Positions 52,270 through 61,376 of a stretch of DNA of 64,000 nt are shown piece after piece. This stretch comes from Oerskovia jenensis (lineage in GTDB: Bacteria; Actinomycetota; Actinomycetes; Actinomycetales; Cellulomonadaceae). The DNA lies in assembly GCF_016907235.1 (NCBI RefSeq), contig NZ_JAFBBO010000001.1, positions 310,001-374,000 on the forward strand. The letters run 5' to 3'. Within the stretch, counting starts at the first letter, position 1; the number at the start of each line of letters is the position of its first letter. The position numbers and the translations under genes are program-made. The notes below the pieces were generated by a model. That model ran no database searches. It was not told the DNA's origin and worked only from the letters and a program-made list of their open reading frames with translations.

Positions 52270-53565
52270 GTGCGACGAGGCAGCTGGTGGGTCGTGGGTC
52301 TGATCGCGCTGTGCCCCGCGACGGCGCTCGCCGTCCCCACCCCGGCCGCCGCAGCCGCGACCGAGTGCCCCGGGTCGTACGTCGAGATCGCCAACGGGGA
52401 CTTCGAGGAGCCGGTCGTCCGCACGGACTTCCCGACGACGACCGACGCCTCGAACGTGCCCGGCTGGCTCACGACCGCGCCGGACAACGACATCGAGATC
52501 TGGCCCTCCGGGTACAACGACGTCCCGGCGGCCAGCGGTGTGCAGTTCGCCGAGATGAACGCGAACTTCCCCTCGACCCTCGTCCAGACCCTCGACACCG
52601 TGCCGGGGACCGAGATGACCTACGTCGTCCACCACCGCGGCAGGGCGGGCACCGACGTCGGCAACGTGGCCTTCGGCCCCGCGGGCGGCGCACCGAACCA
52701 CGTCGTCGAGATGACCGACGGCCGCGACGCCTGGGGGCTGTACGTCGGCTCCTACGTCATCCCCCCGGGGCAGACGCGCACCACGTTCGGGTTCGAGGCC
52801 GTCTCGACCGGCAACGGTGACACGTCCACGGGCAACTTCCTCGACGGGATCCAGTTCGGCACCGCCGGGTGCCTCACGGTCGCCAAGACGGCGAGCGACC
52901 TGAACGGCAACCCCGTCGACCAGGTGCAGGTCGGGGACCTCGTCCAGTACACGGTCGAGATCGCCAACCCGGGCGGCGCCGCGATCGCCGGCCCCCAGGT
53001 GAGCGACACGATCCCGGCAGCGCTCGCCTACGAGCCCGACAGCATCGAGCTGCTCGACGGCCCGCGACCGGGCCCGCGCACCGACGCGGACGACGGCGAC
53101 GGCTTCACCGTCACAGGGGGGCTGCTGAACGTCGACCTCGCCACGGGCGGCCCCACCACCATCCCCGCCGGCGGGTCCGCCCGGTTCACCTTCCGCGCCC
53201 GCGTGCTGCCCGCCGCGGCCGAGTCGAGCGTCACCAACGTCGTCACGGTCGACTACCTCGAGCCGCGGCTCGGCGCGGCACGCGTCGCCGTGAGCGACGA
53301 CGCCACGATCGTGGTCCTGCCCGCGCCCACTCCCACCCCCACGCCGACCGGTCCTGCCCCGACCCCGGCGGAGCCGGTGCCTGCGCCGAGCACCCCGCTC
53401 GCGCCGACGTCCGCGCCGACGGTCGCCCCGGACGCAGGTGCGTCTGGCGGTCCGACGGCGCTCGCGGCGTCTGGGACGGGCATCCCCTGGGTACTCGCCG
53501 GGTTGGCGGCGGTGCTGCTCGGGCTCGGGCTGGCCGTGCGCCGCCGGGCGGAGCGCTCGCCGTAG
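52270..53565 (+). CDS. Secreted DUF11-containing surface protein with LAxSG sorting signal
   Basis: This 431-residue protein has an N-terminal signal peptide (GSWWVVGLIALCPATALAV), a lectin/CBM-like jelly-roll region (about residues 30-195, IANGDFEEPV), a DUF11 repeat (about 200-345, GDLVQYTVEIANPGG, VSDTIPAALAYEPDS) and a Thr/Pro-rich wall-spanning segment. It ends with LAASGTGIPW, a hydrophobic helix and Arg-rich tail, resembling the class E sortase signal LAxTG. It is probably anchored to peptidoglycan. GTG 52270 follows GGAGGGAG. No sortase gene is in the window. Confidence 0.88.
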   Translation: MRRGSWWVVGLIALCPATALAVPTPAAAAATECPGSYVEIANGDFEEPVVRTDFPTTTDASNVPGWLTTAPDNDIEIWPSGYNDVPAASGVQFAEMNANFPSTLVQTLDTVPGTEMTYVVHHRGRAGTDVGNVAFGPAGGAPNHVVEMTDGRDAWGLYVGSYVIPPGQTRTTFGFEAVSTGNGDTSTGNFLDGIQFGTAGCLTVAKTASDLNGNPVDQVQVGDLVQYTVEIANPGGAAIAGPQVSDTIPAALAYEPDSIELLDGPRPGPRTDADDGDGFTVTGGLLNVDLATGGPTTIPAGGSARFTFRARVLPAAAESSVTNVVTVDYLEPRLGAARVAVSDDATIVVLPAPTPTPTPTGPAPTPAEPVPAPSTPLAPTSAPTVAPDAGASGGPTALAASGTGIPWVLAGLAAVLLGLGLAVRRRAERSP

Positions 53566-53642
53566 CGTCGCGGCGTCCTTCGCGACGGCGAGCACCACGC
53601 GAGCCGGGCGTGGGCGCTCGACCCCCGCGACGCCGTCGGGCC

Positions 53643-54311
53643 TCAGGACCTCGCGGTGACGAGCCCCGACTCGTAGGCGAGGATCACCAGGTGCGCGCGG
53701 TCGCGCGCGTGGACCTTCGCCATGATGCGGTTGACGTGCGTCTTGGCGGTGTGGGTCGAGATCACGAGCTCTGTCGCGATCTCCTGGTTCGTCAGCCCGC
53801 GGGCGACGAGCAGGAACACCTCGCGTTCGCGCTCGGTGAGGCGGACGAGCCCCTCGCCCTCCCACGCGTGCGCTCGCGGCGTCTGCCGGTGCACGAAGCG
53901 CTGGACGAGCGCCTGCGTCGCGGCCGACGACAGCAGCGCCTCCCCCAGGTGGATCGTGTGCACCGCGCGCACGATGTCCTCGGGCTCGGCGCCCTTCCCG
54001 ATGAACCCGCTCGCCCCCGCCCGCAGGGCTGCGACGACGTACTCGTCCTCCTCGAAGGTCGTCAGGACGAGCACCCGCGTCGTGCTCCCCGTGGGGCCTG
54101 CGCAGATCTGCTCGGTGGCCGCGATCCCGTCGAGCTCGGGCATCCGGATGTCCATCAGGACGACGTCGGGGGCCGACACCGCGGCCTCGCGCACCGCCTC
54201 GCGCCCGTTCGACGCCTCGCCGACGACCTGGATCCCGCCGCTGTCGGTGAGGATGTCCCGCACGGCCTGGCGCACCAGCGGCTGGTCGTCGACGACGAGC
54301 ACGGTGATCAT
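53643..54311 (-). CDS. NarL/LuxR-family response regulator
   Basis: This 222-residue protein has a receiver domain with the phospho-acceptor Asp in VVLMDIRMPELDG, conserved Thr/Lys (VLVLTTFEEDEY, GFIGKGAEP), and a LuxR HTH (RLTEREREVFLLVARGLTNQEIATELVISTHTAKTHVNRIMAKVHA). It is phosphorylated by the kinase encoded directly upstream, whose stop overlaps its start (ATGA at 54308-54311). Targets are unknown, but the pair is divergent from the alpha/beta hydrolase. Confidence 0.95.
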   Translation of the reverse strand: MITVLVVDDQPLVRQAVRDILTDSGGIQVVGEASNGREAVREAAVSAPDVVLMDIRMPELDGIAATEQICAGPTGSTTRVLVLTTFEEDEYVVAALRAGASGFIGKGAEPEDIVRAVHTIHLGEALLSSAATQALVQRFVHRQTPRAHAWEGEGLVRLTEREREVFLLVARGLTNQEIATELVISTHTAKTHVNRIMAKVHARDRAHLVILAYESGLVTARS

Positions 54312-55486
54312 CGCCGCGACCCGCTCGCTGCGATGGCCGCGGTGCGCTCGGCGGGCAGCTCGATGGCGAGCCGGAACTCGCCGTCCGCGCGCGAGGTCTC
54401 GACCCGTCCCCGCACTGACGCGACCCGCTCCCGCAGCCCGCGCAGCCCGTGCCCGCTGGCGGGCGCCTCCGCGTCCCCCGCGCGCAGGGGGCTCGTGACG
54501 GTCAGGGCCAGCACGCCCTCGCGGTGACGGACCTCCACGACGGCCCGGTCGCCCGCGCCGTGCTTGTGGGCGTTCGTGAGCCCCTCCTGCAGGGCGAGGT
54601 AGGCGACGTGGTCGCTCGCCGGCGAGACGGCGACGGCGCCCGGGTCACACCGCAGGTCGACGTGCAGGCCCACGTCGGCGAACCGTGCGACCAGGGCGTC
54701 GAGCTGGTCGAGCCCTGCCTGCGGGTGGAGGTCCTGCCGTTCGCCGTCCCCCTCCGCGCGCAGGAGGGCCATGAGCCCGCCGATGTCCGCGAGGACCGTG
54801 CGCGAGGCGCTGCGGATGGTCGTGAGCGCCTCGCGCGCACGGTCGGGCCGGGTCGCGAGCGACGACGACGCCACGCCCGCGCTGAGGCTGATCACCGAGA
54901 TCTGGTGCGCGACGACGTCGTGCAGGTCGCGGGCGATGCGCACCCGCTCCTCGGCCACGCGCCGTCGGGCCTCCTCGTCGCGGTCCTGCTCCGCGCGTTC
55001 GGCGCGCTCCGTGACGGCCGCGAGCGCCTCGCGTCGCGACCTGGTCGCGTCGCCCAGGGCTCCGGCCAGGACGACGAACGTCACGAACTGCATCGCCCGC
55101 GAGTCGAAGAGCTCGCCGTCGAGCGGGACGGCGGCCACGAGGAAGACGACGAGGGCCGCGGCGCCCACGCACGCCGTCCCGACCGTGCGGCGCGTCCGGT
55201 CGGTGACCGCGAACGCGGTGATCACGACCGCGACGAGGGCGCTCGGGGAGAGCGTGCCCGCGAACGCCACGACGACCGCGCACGCGAGGCTCACCCCGAG
55301 GGCCACGAGCGGTCGGCGACGCCGCCACGGGATCACCACGACGGGCAGGAGCGCGACGACGACGAGCAGCCCCCGTGTCCGGAACAGCTCGTCGGGGAAC
55401 GGCAGGACGCCGAACAGGACGACGACGGCGATCGCGACGACGTCGCTGAGGGGAACCGCTGCCACGGCAGCACGGGGGGACGTCAC
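54308..55486 (-). CDS. NarL-type sensor histidine kinase (HisKA_3)
   Basis: This 392-residue protein has five or six N-terminal membrane segments, a coiled region (AERAEQDRDEEARRRVAEER), the HisKA_3 motif RIARDLHDVVAHQISVISL with the phospho-accepting His, and a HATPase domain (LALQEGLTNAHKHG, GHGLRGLRERVASV). There is no extracellular sensor domain, so it may sense membrane stress. GTG 55486 is chosen since a -10-like GATACT (minus strand, 55493-55498) lies six bases upstream, a leaderless arrangement; the 81-residue longer frame is rejected. It is coupled to the response regulator gene. Confidence 0.92.
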   Translation of the reverse strand: MTSPRAAVAAVPLSDVVAIAVVVLFGVLPFPDELFRTRGLLVVVALLPVVVIPWRRRRPLVALGVSLACAVVVAFAGTLSPSALVAVVITAFAVTDRTRRTVGTACVGAAALVVFLVAAVPLDGELFDSRAMQFVTFVVLAGALGDATRSRREALAAVTERAERAEQDRDEEARRRVAEERVRIARDLHDVVAHQISVISLSAGVASSSLATRPDRAREALTTIRSASRTVLADIGGLMALLRAEGDGERQDLHPQAGLDQLDALVARFADVGLHVDLRCDPGAVAVSPASDHVAYLALQEGLTNAHKHGAGDRAVVEVRHREGVLALTVTSPLRAGDAEAPASGHGLRGLRERVASVRGRVETSRADGEFRLAIELPAERTAAIAASGSRR

Positions 55487-55655
55487 TCCCCCAGTATCCC
55501 GGCCCGCCCGCGGCGGCGGATCGCCCCGGAAGGTGACGTGCGCGTACCGCGATCGCGGTACGCAGGTGTCCGCGCAGGGCTGACGCGCGCGGTCGGCCGG
55601 GCCAGGATGCTGGACCGACGGCGGAGCGCACCGGGTGCTCCGTGGAGAGGAACGC

Positions 55656-56606
55656 GTGAAGAAGCCTGCGAAGAGAGCCCTCGTGGCCGTGGCGGCCGTC
55701 GGGGTCGTGCTGGTGCTCGGCCTGGGCACGACGAGCGTCGTGAACGCGGTCGCGACCAGCCAGGAGAGCGACCGGATCGAGTCCTACGGCCAGACCGTGA
55801 CGGTCGACGGACGGCAGATGAACGTCCTGGTCACCGGGAGCGGGCCCGTGGACGTCGTCCTGCTGCCGGGGTTCGGGACCGCGTCGCCCGTCCTCGACTT
55901 CGAGCCCCTCGTCACGGACCTCGCCCAGGATCACCGGGTCCTCGTCGTCGAACCGTTCGGCTACGGCCTGAGCGACGGCACCGACGTCGAACGGACCACG
56001 GAGAACGTCGTGGCCGAGGTCCACGAGGCGCTCCAGGCACTCGACGTCGACCGCTACGTCCTCATGGGGCACTCGATCGCCGGGATCTACGGCATCGAGT
56101 ACGCCGCGCGCTACCCCGACGAGGTGACGGCGTTCGTCGGGATCGACACGAGCGTCCCCGGCCAGCCGAACATGGACACGGAGTTCCCCACGGGCCTCCT
56201 GGCCGCGGCCAAGAACCTCGGCCTGGCCCGCGTCCTCACCGCGGTCGGCGGCGACGGGCTCGACGGATCCGTGTACTCCGACCACGCGCGCGAGCAGATG
56301 ACGATGCTCGCCCACCGGAACTCGCTGCGACCCACGTACCTCGACGAGATGTCGCACATCGCCGCGAACTTCGAGCGCGCGCTCGGCACGACGTTCCCGG
56401 CGGACCTGCCGCTGCTGCTGTTCGTCGAGGCCGACAACGCGACCAACCCGGACTGGCTGACGCTGCACGAGGAGCAGGCTGCGAGCGTCGAGGACGGCAC
56501 CGTGGTGCCCGTGCCCGGCGACCACTACCTCCACCACACCCACGCGCCGGAGATCGCGGCCGGGTTCCGGGAGTGGGAGGCGGGTCGCGAGCTGACGGCG
56601 GGCTGA
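55656..56606 (+). CDS. Membrane-anchored alpha/beta hydrolase
   Basis: This 316-residue protein has an N-terminal membrane anchor or signal (ALVAVAAVGVVLVLGLGTTSVV), then an alpha/beta hydrolase domain with the oxyanion-region HG-like VLLPGFGTASPVL, the nucleophile elbow LMGHSIAGIYGIEYA, and the catalytic His near PGDHYLHHTHAPEIA. It is a possible lipase, epoxide hydrolase or haloalkane-type enzyme acting outside the membrane. GTG 55656 follows AGAGGA. It is divergent from the two-component genes, which may control it. Confidence 0.88.
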   Translation: MKKPAKRALVAVAAVGVVLVLGLGTTSVVNAVATSQESDRIESYGQTVTVDGRQMNVLVTGSGPVDVVLLPGFGTASPVLDFEPLVTDLAQDHRVLVVEPFGYGLSDGTDVERTTENVVAEVHEALQALDVDRYVLMGHSIAGIYGIEYAARYPDEVTAFVGIDTSVPGQPNMDTEFPTGLLAAAKNLGLARVLTAVGGDGLDGSVYSDHAREQMTMLAHRNSLRPTYLDEMSHIAANFERALGTTFPADLPLLLFVEADNATNPDWLTLHEEQAASVEDGTVVPVPGDHYLHHTHAPEIAAGFREWEAGRELTAG

Positions 56607-56749
56607 GGGCTGGGCCGGCTGCTGGGCGGCGGGGCTGCCGGTCTGCTGGGCTGCCGGTCTGCTGGGCGACGGCGCGACGGCGCGGGATGCTCGCGGAGCG
56701 GAATGCGCGCGGAGCGGGACGCTCTCGGTGCGGGCGGTACCGTGTGCGG

Positions 56750-57265
56750 GTGAACGGACGATCGCCCCGGCGTGGAACGAGACGAGGACGCACGGTCGGT
56801 CGACGGCCGCTCGCCCCCGTGGCGCAGACGCGCCGGGCGGGGCTGCTGATGGCCGCGGTCTGCGTGGGCCTGGGCGCGCTCGTCGTCTGGCGGGGCGGGG
56901 ACGAGATCCTGGCGGGCAACTTCGCGGTGCTCTTCCTCCTCGGACTCTGCCTCGTCGGGACGACCGGATCGGTCGCCCTGACGCTGTCCTCGCCGCACCG
57001 GGAGCGCCTGTACCGGGTGGCGGAGTTCCTCGGGCGGGCGTGCATCGTGGCGTTCTTCGCCTGCGTCGTCGTGTTCGGTCTCGTGGTTCCGGCGGTCCTG
57101 GTCTCCCCAGGCTCGGGCAAGGCGCCGGACTCGGTCGGCGAGGCCCAGATGCTCGCCCTGTGGACCCTCGTCGTCGCCGTCGCCGTCACGCTCTCGGCGA
57201 TCATGGACCGGCGTCGAGCCCGACGGCGGCGCGACGACGTCGTCGCGACCGGCGAACGATCGTGA
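56750..57265 (+). CDS. Hypothetical membrane protein
   Basis: This 171-residue protein has a basic N-terminus and four hydrophobic segments (about residues 25-45, 50-72, 85-110, 128-148), then an Arg-rich end. No family is recognised. GTG 56750 follows a -10-like TACCGT (56738-56743) by six bases, so the transcript is probably leaderless. It lies just upstream of the DUF2510 gene, but a separate ribosome site there suggests coordinated, not coupled, expression. Confidence 0.75.
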   Translation: MNGRSPRRGTRRGRTVGRRPLAPVAQTRRAGLLMAAVCVGLGALVVWRGGDEILAGNFAVLFLLGLCLVGTTGSVALTLSSPHRERLYRVAEFLGRACIVAFFACVVVFGLVVPAVLVSPGSGKAPDSVGEAQMLALWTLVVAVAVTLSAIMDRRRARRRRDDVVATGERS

Positions 57266-57299
57266 GCACGTCCCTGACGTGGAGGCGAGGAGGAGACGC

Positions 57300-57581
57300 A
57301 TGACGTACCAGCCGGGTTGGTATCCCGACCCTCAGGACCATCGGCGGGTGCGCTGGTTCGACGGGAACCGTTGGACCGAGCACTCGCAGCAGGCCGCGGT
57401 CGCGCGCCCCGCGCGGCCGCGGACGATGAGCGGGGGCACCATCGCACTCATCGTCGTCGGCGCACTCGTGCTCCTGGTGGCGATGGTGCTCGTGGTCGTC
57501 GCCGTCGTCGTCCTGGTCGCGGGCTTCGCCGACGTCGTCCAAGGGGTCGTGTGCGGCGAGGCCCCGCACTACTGCACCTAG
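57300..57581 (+). CDS. DUF2510 domain membrane protein
   Basis: This 93-residue protein has the DUF2510 motif at its N-terminus (GWYPDPQDHRRVRWFDGNRWTEH) and one long hydrophobic segment (about residues 52-85), ending with a short Cys-containing tail. DUF2510 marks actinobacterial membrane proteins of unknown role. GAGGAG precedes ATG 57300, which makes the longer frame from 57279 unlikely. Confidence 0.85.
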   Translation: MTYQPGWYPDPQDHRRVRWFDGNRWTEHSQQAAVARPARPRTMSGGTIALIVVGALVLLVAMVLVVVAVVVLVAGFADVVQGVVCGEAPHYCT

Positions 57582-57728
57582 GGCTCGGGGCGATGCCTGA
57601 GGCATCCGCCGTGACGCACGACCATCAGACGATGCGGGCGGATCCGATCGGACGATGATCCGACACTGCGGTCGGCGGGAACGTGGAGTCATCGGGGACG
57701 CGCACGGCGTTCCCCCATCGATTGGAAC

Positions 57729-58970
57729 ATGACGATGAGGCTCCACCGCTCGATCATCACCGCGACCGTCACCGCGACACTCTTGGCCGGTGGCACCGGA
57801 ATCGCCGCTGCCGCGGAGGCCCCCGCACCGGGCGAGGAGGCGACGACCACGACTCTCGAACTCGCGCAGAGCAGCGAGGACACGACCGCGTCGGGTCCCG
57901 GCGAGCAGGCCGCCGCGGAGGCCGTCGCCGAACCCTCGACCGCTCCGGGAGCGGCTCCGCAGGAGCTCGCCGAGCAGACGAGCGTCCCCGAGACACCCGT
58001 CGAGCAGCAGGCTGCCCCCGCCCCGGCACCCGAGAGCCAGGTGGCCGACGTCATGGCCGCCCCACCCGCGCCCGGTGCCGAGAGCGTGTCGGTGAGCGGC
58101 TCCGGCCGTGTCGGCGAGCCCCTCGTCGCACACGTGGACGAGGACGAGTGGTGGCCGAACGTGACCTTCGAGTACGCGTGGGCGAAGGACGGCACGGCGA
58201 TCACCGGGGCGACCGGACAGCAGTACACCCCGCTCCCCGACGATGCCGGCCATGCGATCTCCGTCACGGTCACCGGGACCTACGCCGACGGTACGGCGGA
58301 GTACGTCACGTCGGCACCCCTCACGGTCGTCTCACCGACCCCGGTCGACTCGGACGACGACGGCCTCACGGACGTCCAGGAGGCGGCGTACGGCACCGAC
58401 CCGCTCAACTGGGACACGGACTACGACTACATCGCGGACGGGGACGAGGTCGGCGGCTTCGAGGGCTACGTCACCGACCCCACGAAGTGGGACACCGACG
58501 GGGATCGTCTCAGCGACTACGTCGAGATCGTCGGCACCAACAGCGCGCCCTCCGACCCGAACGACACGGACACGGACGACGGCGGAGTCGACGACGGAAC
58601 CGAGGTCCTCCAGGACCGCACCAACCCGACGGACCCGGCGGACGACCAGCTCGCCGTCGTCCCGACGGGCCCGACGACTCCTGTCGGGCCGACCACCCCG
58701 ACGGACCCCACCGCCCCGACCACCACGTCCGTGGCCCCGGAGCCCACAGACCTGACGACCCCCGTGGCCCTCACCGCGCCCGTGGAGCCGAGCGGAGGGA
58801 CCACCGTGGCACTCACGGACGATGCTGGAGCCTTGACCACCGAGCCTTCGGAAGGGGCGCTCGCCTCCACCGGGACGCGGACGCCCGAGCTCGTCGTGGG
58901 CGCGGGGCTGCTCGCCCTGGTCGGCACCGGCCTGATCCTCGCCCGACGCCGCGGGCAGACCCAGTCCTGA
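57729..58970 (+). CDS. Secreted calcium-binding-repeat surface protein with LAxTG signal
   Basis: This 413-residue protein has a signal peptide (HRSIITATVTATLLAGGTGI), an Ala/Glu-rich segment, one immunoglobulin-like region (about 118-200, FEYAWAKDGTAITGATGQQY) and a row of Asp-rich thrombospondin-type-3-like Ca2+-binding units (DSDDDGLTDVQEAAYGTDP, DTDGDRLSDYVEIVGTNS, DTDTDDGGVDDGTEV). A Thr/Pro-rich spacer leads to LASTGT, a membrane helix and RRR tail: a class E sortase signal. It is probably wall-anchored adhesin-like. An alternative ATG lies two codons later. Confidence 0.88.
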   Translation: MTMRLHRSIITATVTATLLAGGTGIAAAAEAPAPGEEATTTTLELAQSSEDTTASGPGEQAAAEAVAEPSTAPGAAPQELAEQTSVPETPVEQQAAPAPAPESQVADVMAAPPAPGAESVSVSGSGRVGEPLVAHVDEDEWWPNVTFEYAWAKDGTAITGATGQQYTPLPDDAGHAISVTVTGTYADGTAEYVTSAPLTVVSPTPVDSDDDGLTDVQEAAYGTDPLNWDTDYDYIADGDEVGGFEGYVTDPTKWDTDGDRLSDYVEIVGTNSAPSDPNDTDTDDGGVDDGTEVLQDRTNPTDPADDQLAVVPTGPTTPVGPTTPTDPTAPTTTSVAPEPTDLTTPVALTAPVEPSGGTTVALTDDAGALTTEPSEGALASTGTRTPELVVGAGLLALVGTGLILARRRGQTQS

Positions 58971-58978
58971 CCGAGGCC

Positions 58979-59013
58979 ACGAACGCCGCCGCGCAGGGTG
59001 CGGCGGCGTTCGT
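58979..59013. terminator. Terminator after the LASTG surface-protein gene
   Basis: A 14-bp perfect inverted repeat (58979-58992 with 59000-59013) with a 7-base loop starts eight bases after the stop. Confidence 0.85.
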
Positions 59014-59192
59014 GCGCCTTCCGTGGCGGAGGCTCGCTCGCCACGACGCATCCAGGGTCTCGATCTTCTGCGTCCACGCGTCCGGCCCGCGCGCGGTCGG
59101 CTCGAACGTCACGGTGGAGGTAGTGACGTAAGGGTCGTCGACGCGGGCGAGCCCCGCCGCGTCGGCGGGGCTCGCTGCGCGCAGGTGCAGGC

Positions 59193-60617
59193 TCACCCGC
59201 AGGTGCTCGACGGCGTCGGCTCGTCCCCGGAGCGACCGTGCACCACGCCGGTCGCGAACCCGGGCGGTGCCCCGATCCCGAGGGTGACCAGCTGGGGCTC
59301 GGCGGGTGCTGTCCCGCAGCACGAGCCGCCGTCCTCGTCCTCGGCCTCCAGCGCCAGGTCGGTCGAGCACACACCGGTGGCGGGCAGGTTCAGCTGGACC
59401 AGGTCCGCCGCGGCCCGGTCGCCCGCGAGGGCGGCGGCGATCGAGCGGACCTGCTCGTACCCGGTGGCGAGCAGGAACGTCGGGGCCCGCCCGTAGGACT
59501 TCATCCCGGCGAGGTAGAACCCGTCGTCGGGGTGCTGGAGCAGCGTCTCCCCGTGCGGGGGCACCGTGCCGCACGAGTGGAAGTTCGGGTCGATGAGCTC
59601 GGCCAGGCGGCGCGGGGACTCGACCACCGGGTCCAGGTCCAGGCGCACCTCGCGCAGCATGTCCAGGTCCGGGCGGAACCCGGTCGCGTTCACGATCGCG
59701 TGGACCTTCAGGTCCAGCGCGTCGTCGCGCGAACGGCCCAGGACCCGCACGGTGTCCTGGGCGGGGACGAGCTGCTCGATCGAGACCCACCTCACCAACG
59801 TCAACCGGCTGGCCTCCACCGCGGCCTGCAGGCGGGTGCCCAGGAGCCCGCGCGCGGGCAGCTCGTCGTCGGCCCCGCCGCCGAACAGGCGCCGCGCCGA
59901 CCCACCGCGGATCGCCCAGGTCACCGTGGTGCCCGGCGCGGACTCCGCGAGCTCGACCAGGGACAGCAACGTGTTCGCGGCCGAGTGCCCCATCCCGACG
60001 ACGAGCGTGTGCTTGCCTGCGAACCGCTCACGGGCCGTTCCCAGGACGTCGGGCAACGGGCCCGTGACGAAGGCCTCCGCCTGCGCCTCGCCGACGGCTG
60101 GAAGACCGCTGGTCCCCAGCGGGTTGGACGTGGTGAACGTCCCGGACGCGTCGATCACCGCGCGGGCCAGGACGTCCTCGACCCGCCCGTCCGCCCCCAC
60201 GGTCCGCACCCGGTACGCGCGCCGCTCCCGGCCCAGGGACCTGGTCCTGTCCGCACCGTCGCGAGCCACGGCCAGCACCCGTGTCCTGGTCCGCAACCGC
60301 GACGCGATCTGCTCGGTCGCGGCCAGCGGCACCAGGTACTGGTCCACGAGCTCGCCGCCCGTGGGCAGCCGGTCCAGATCAGGGGCCCTCCATCCGGTGG
60401 GCTCGAGCAGGCGTCGTGCGGCGTCGTCGACGTCGTAGCGCCACGGCGAGAACAAGCGCACGTGACCCCAGGAGGAAACCGCCGCGCCCGGCCCGTCGCC
60501 CGCCTCGAGCACGACCGGCTCCAGGCCCCGCTCCAGCAGATGGGCAGCCGCGGCCAGCCCCACCGGTCCCCCACCGATCACCACGACCGGAAGATCCGCA
60601 CGCACGACCTCGCTCAT
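59193..60617 (-). CDS. Flavoprotein monooxygenase-like protein of an arsenic locus (ArsO-like)
   Basis: This 474-residue protein has an FAD motif (VVVIGGGPVGLAAAAHLLERG), a second dinucleotide site (HTLVVGMGHSAANTLLSL), and a conserved MKSYGRAPTFLLATGYEQVR stretch. A C-terminal GSCCGTAP tail contains a vicinal Cys pair that could bind arsenite. Similar flavoproteins occur in actinobacterial ars clusters, and the divergent gene is an arsenic-type arsR. The reaction is not established. AGGAG lies six bases before ATG 60617. Confidence 0.85.
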   Translation of the reverse strand: MSEVVRADLPVVVIGGGPVGLAAAAHLLERGLEPVVLEAGDGPGAAVSSWGHVRLFSPWRYDVDDAARRLLEPTGWRAPDLDRLPTGGELVDQYLVPLAATEQIASRLRTRTRVLAVARDGADRTRSLGRERRAYRVRTVGADGRVEDVLARAVIDASGTFTTSNPLGTSGLPAVGEAQAEAFVTGPLPDVLGTARERFAGKHTLVVGMGHSAANTLLSLVELAESAPGTTVTWAIRGGSARRLFGGGADDELPARGLLGTRLQAAVEASRLTLVRWVSIEQLVPAQDTVRVLGRSRDDALDLKVHAIVNATGFRPDLDMLREVRLDLDPVVESPRRLAELIDPNFHSCGTVPPHGETLLQHPDDGFYLAGMKSYGRAPTFLLATGYEQVRSIAAALAGDRAAADLVQLNLPATGVCSTDLALEAEDEDGGSCCGTAPAEPQLVTLGIGAPPGFATGVVHGRSGDEPTPSSTCG

Positions 60618-60663
60618 CACCACTCCTCGCATCGACAACCATCAATGACTCGCATGCTGACAA

Positions 60664-60685
60664 CGTATCCATAAACTTCGATACG
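60664..60685. promoter_or_regulatory. Probable ArsR operator in the divergent ars gap
   Basis: CGTATC (60664-60669) and GATACG (60680-60685) form an inverted repeat around an AT-rich centre, just before the arsR start, where the repressor could block both divergent promoters. Confidence 0.6.
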
Positions 60686-60692
60686 TGGCAAG

Positions 60693-61070
60693 ATGGAGTC
60701 CATGACCACGACGACGGACTTGCCCCTCGCACCAGCCGGCACGGCTGGCGCCACCTGCTGCGCGCCGCTGGTCCGCCAGGCCGCCGACCCCCGGACCGCG
60801 CGCGACCTCGCGCGCTCCTTCAAGGCGCTGGCCGACCCCACCCGGGTCCAGCTGCTCTCGATCGTCGCCTCCCACGACGGCGGCGAGGCCTGCGTGTGCG
60901 ACCTCACCGAGCCCGTCGGCCTCTCCCAGCCGACCGTCAGCCACCACCTCAAGATCCTCGTCGACGCCGGCCTCCTCACCCGCGAGCAGCGCGGCCGCTG
61001 GGCCTACTACTCGCTCGTCCCGGGCGCCCTCACCGCGCTCGCCGACACCTTGATCGAGACGACGCGCTGA
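60693..61070 (+). CDS. arsR: Arsenic-responsive ArsR repressor
   Basis: This 125-residue ArsR/SmtB protein has the As(III)-sensing motif EACVCDLTEPVGLSQPTVSHHL (read in two stretches), combining the CVCDL site with the recognition helix. An extra vicinal Cys pair (TCCAPL) near residue 20 is typical of actinobacterial ArsR types. An alternative ATG at 60702 removes three residues. It is divergent from the flavoprotein gene and probably represses it and itself via 60664-60685. No arsB/acr3 or arsC gene lies in the window, so the locus is incomplete here. Confidence 0.93.
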   Translation: MESMTTTTDLPLAPAGTAGATCCAPLVRQAADPRTARDLARSFKALADPTRVQLLSIVASHDGGEACVCDLTEPVGLSQPTVSHHLKILVDAGLLTREQRGRWAYYSLVPGALTALADTLIETTR

Positions 61071-61190
61071 GCCTGCCCGACGTCGCCACCCCACGAACCT
61101 GGCGTCACCACCGGCTTCTGAGCGCCCCGAGGACACCGCTGCCCCGAACCACGGCCTCCGCGTAGTGCAACGATCCCGGCATGGCTGCGG

Positions 61191-61376
61191 GTGTCGCCGT
61201 TGTTGATCGAGTCGCTACGGCCGACGACCATCGACTACGCATGGCTGCTCGACCTGCGATCCGAGGTACAGGAGGCGTTCCGGGCTGCCCGTTGGGCAGA
61301 TCTGGACAACATCGCCGTCATGGTGGACAGCGAGCATCGAGTGGCCACGTCCGGCTTTGACTACTTCCGCGGATGA
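61191..61376 (+). CDS. Short hypothetical ORF or gene remnant
   Basis: The 61-residue frame (GTG start) contains a protein-like helical stretch, DLRSEVQEAFRAARWADLDN, and a beta-like IAVMVDSEHRVA. Its base composition is less GC-rich than neighbours. No Shine-Dalgarno is clear and no family is recognised. It could be a fragment of a decayed gene in the composition-shifted stretch that begins here. From 61377 to 61904 I find no convincing gene. Confidence 0.35.
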   Translation: MSPLLIESLRPTTIDYAWLLDLRSEVQEAFRAARWADLDNIAVMVDSEHRVATSGFDYFRG

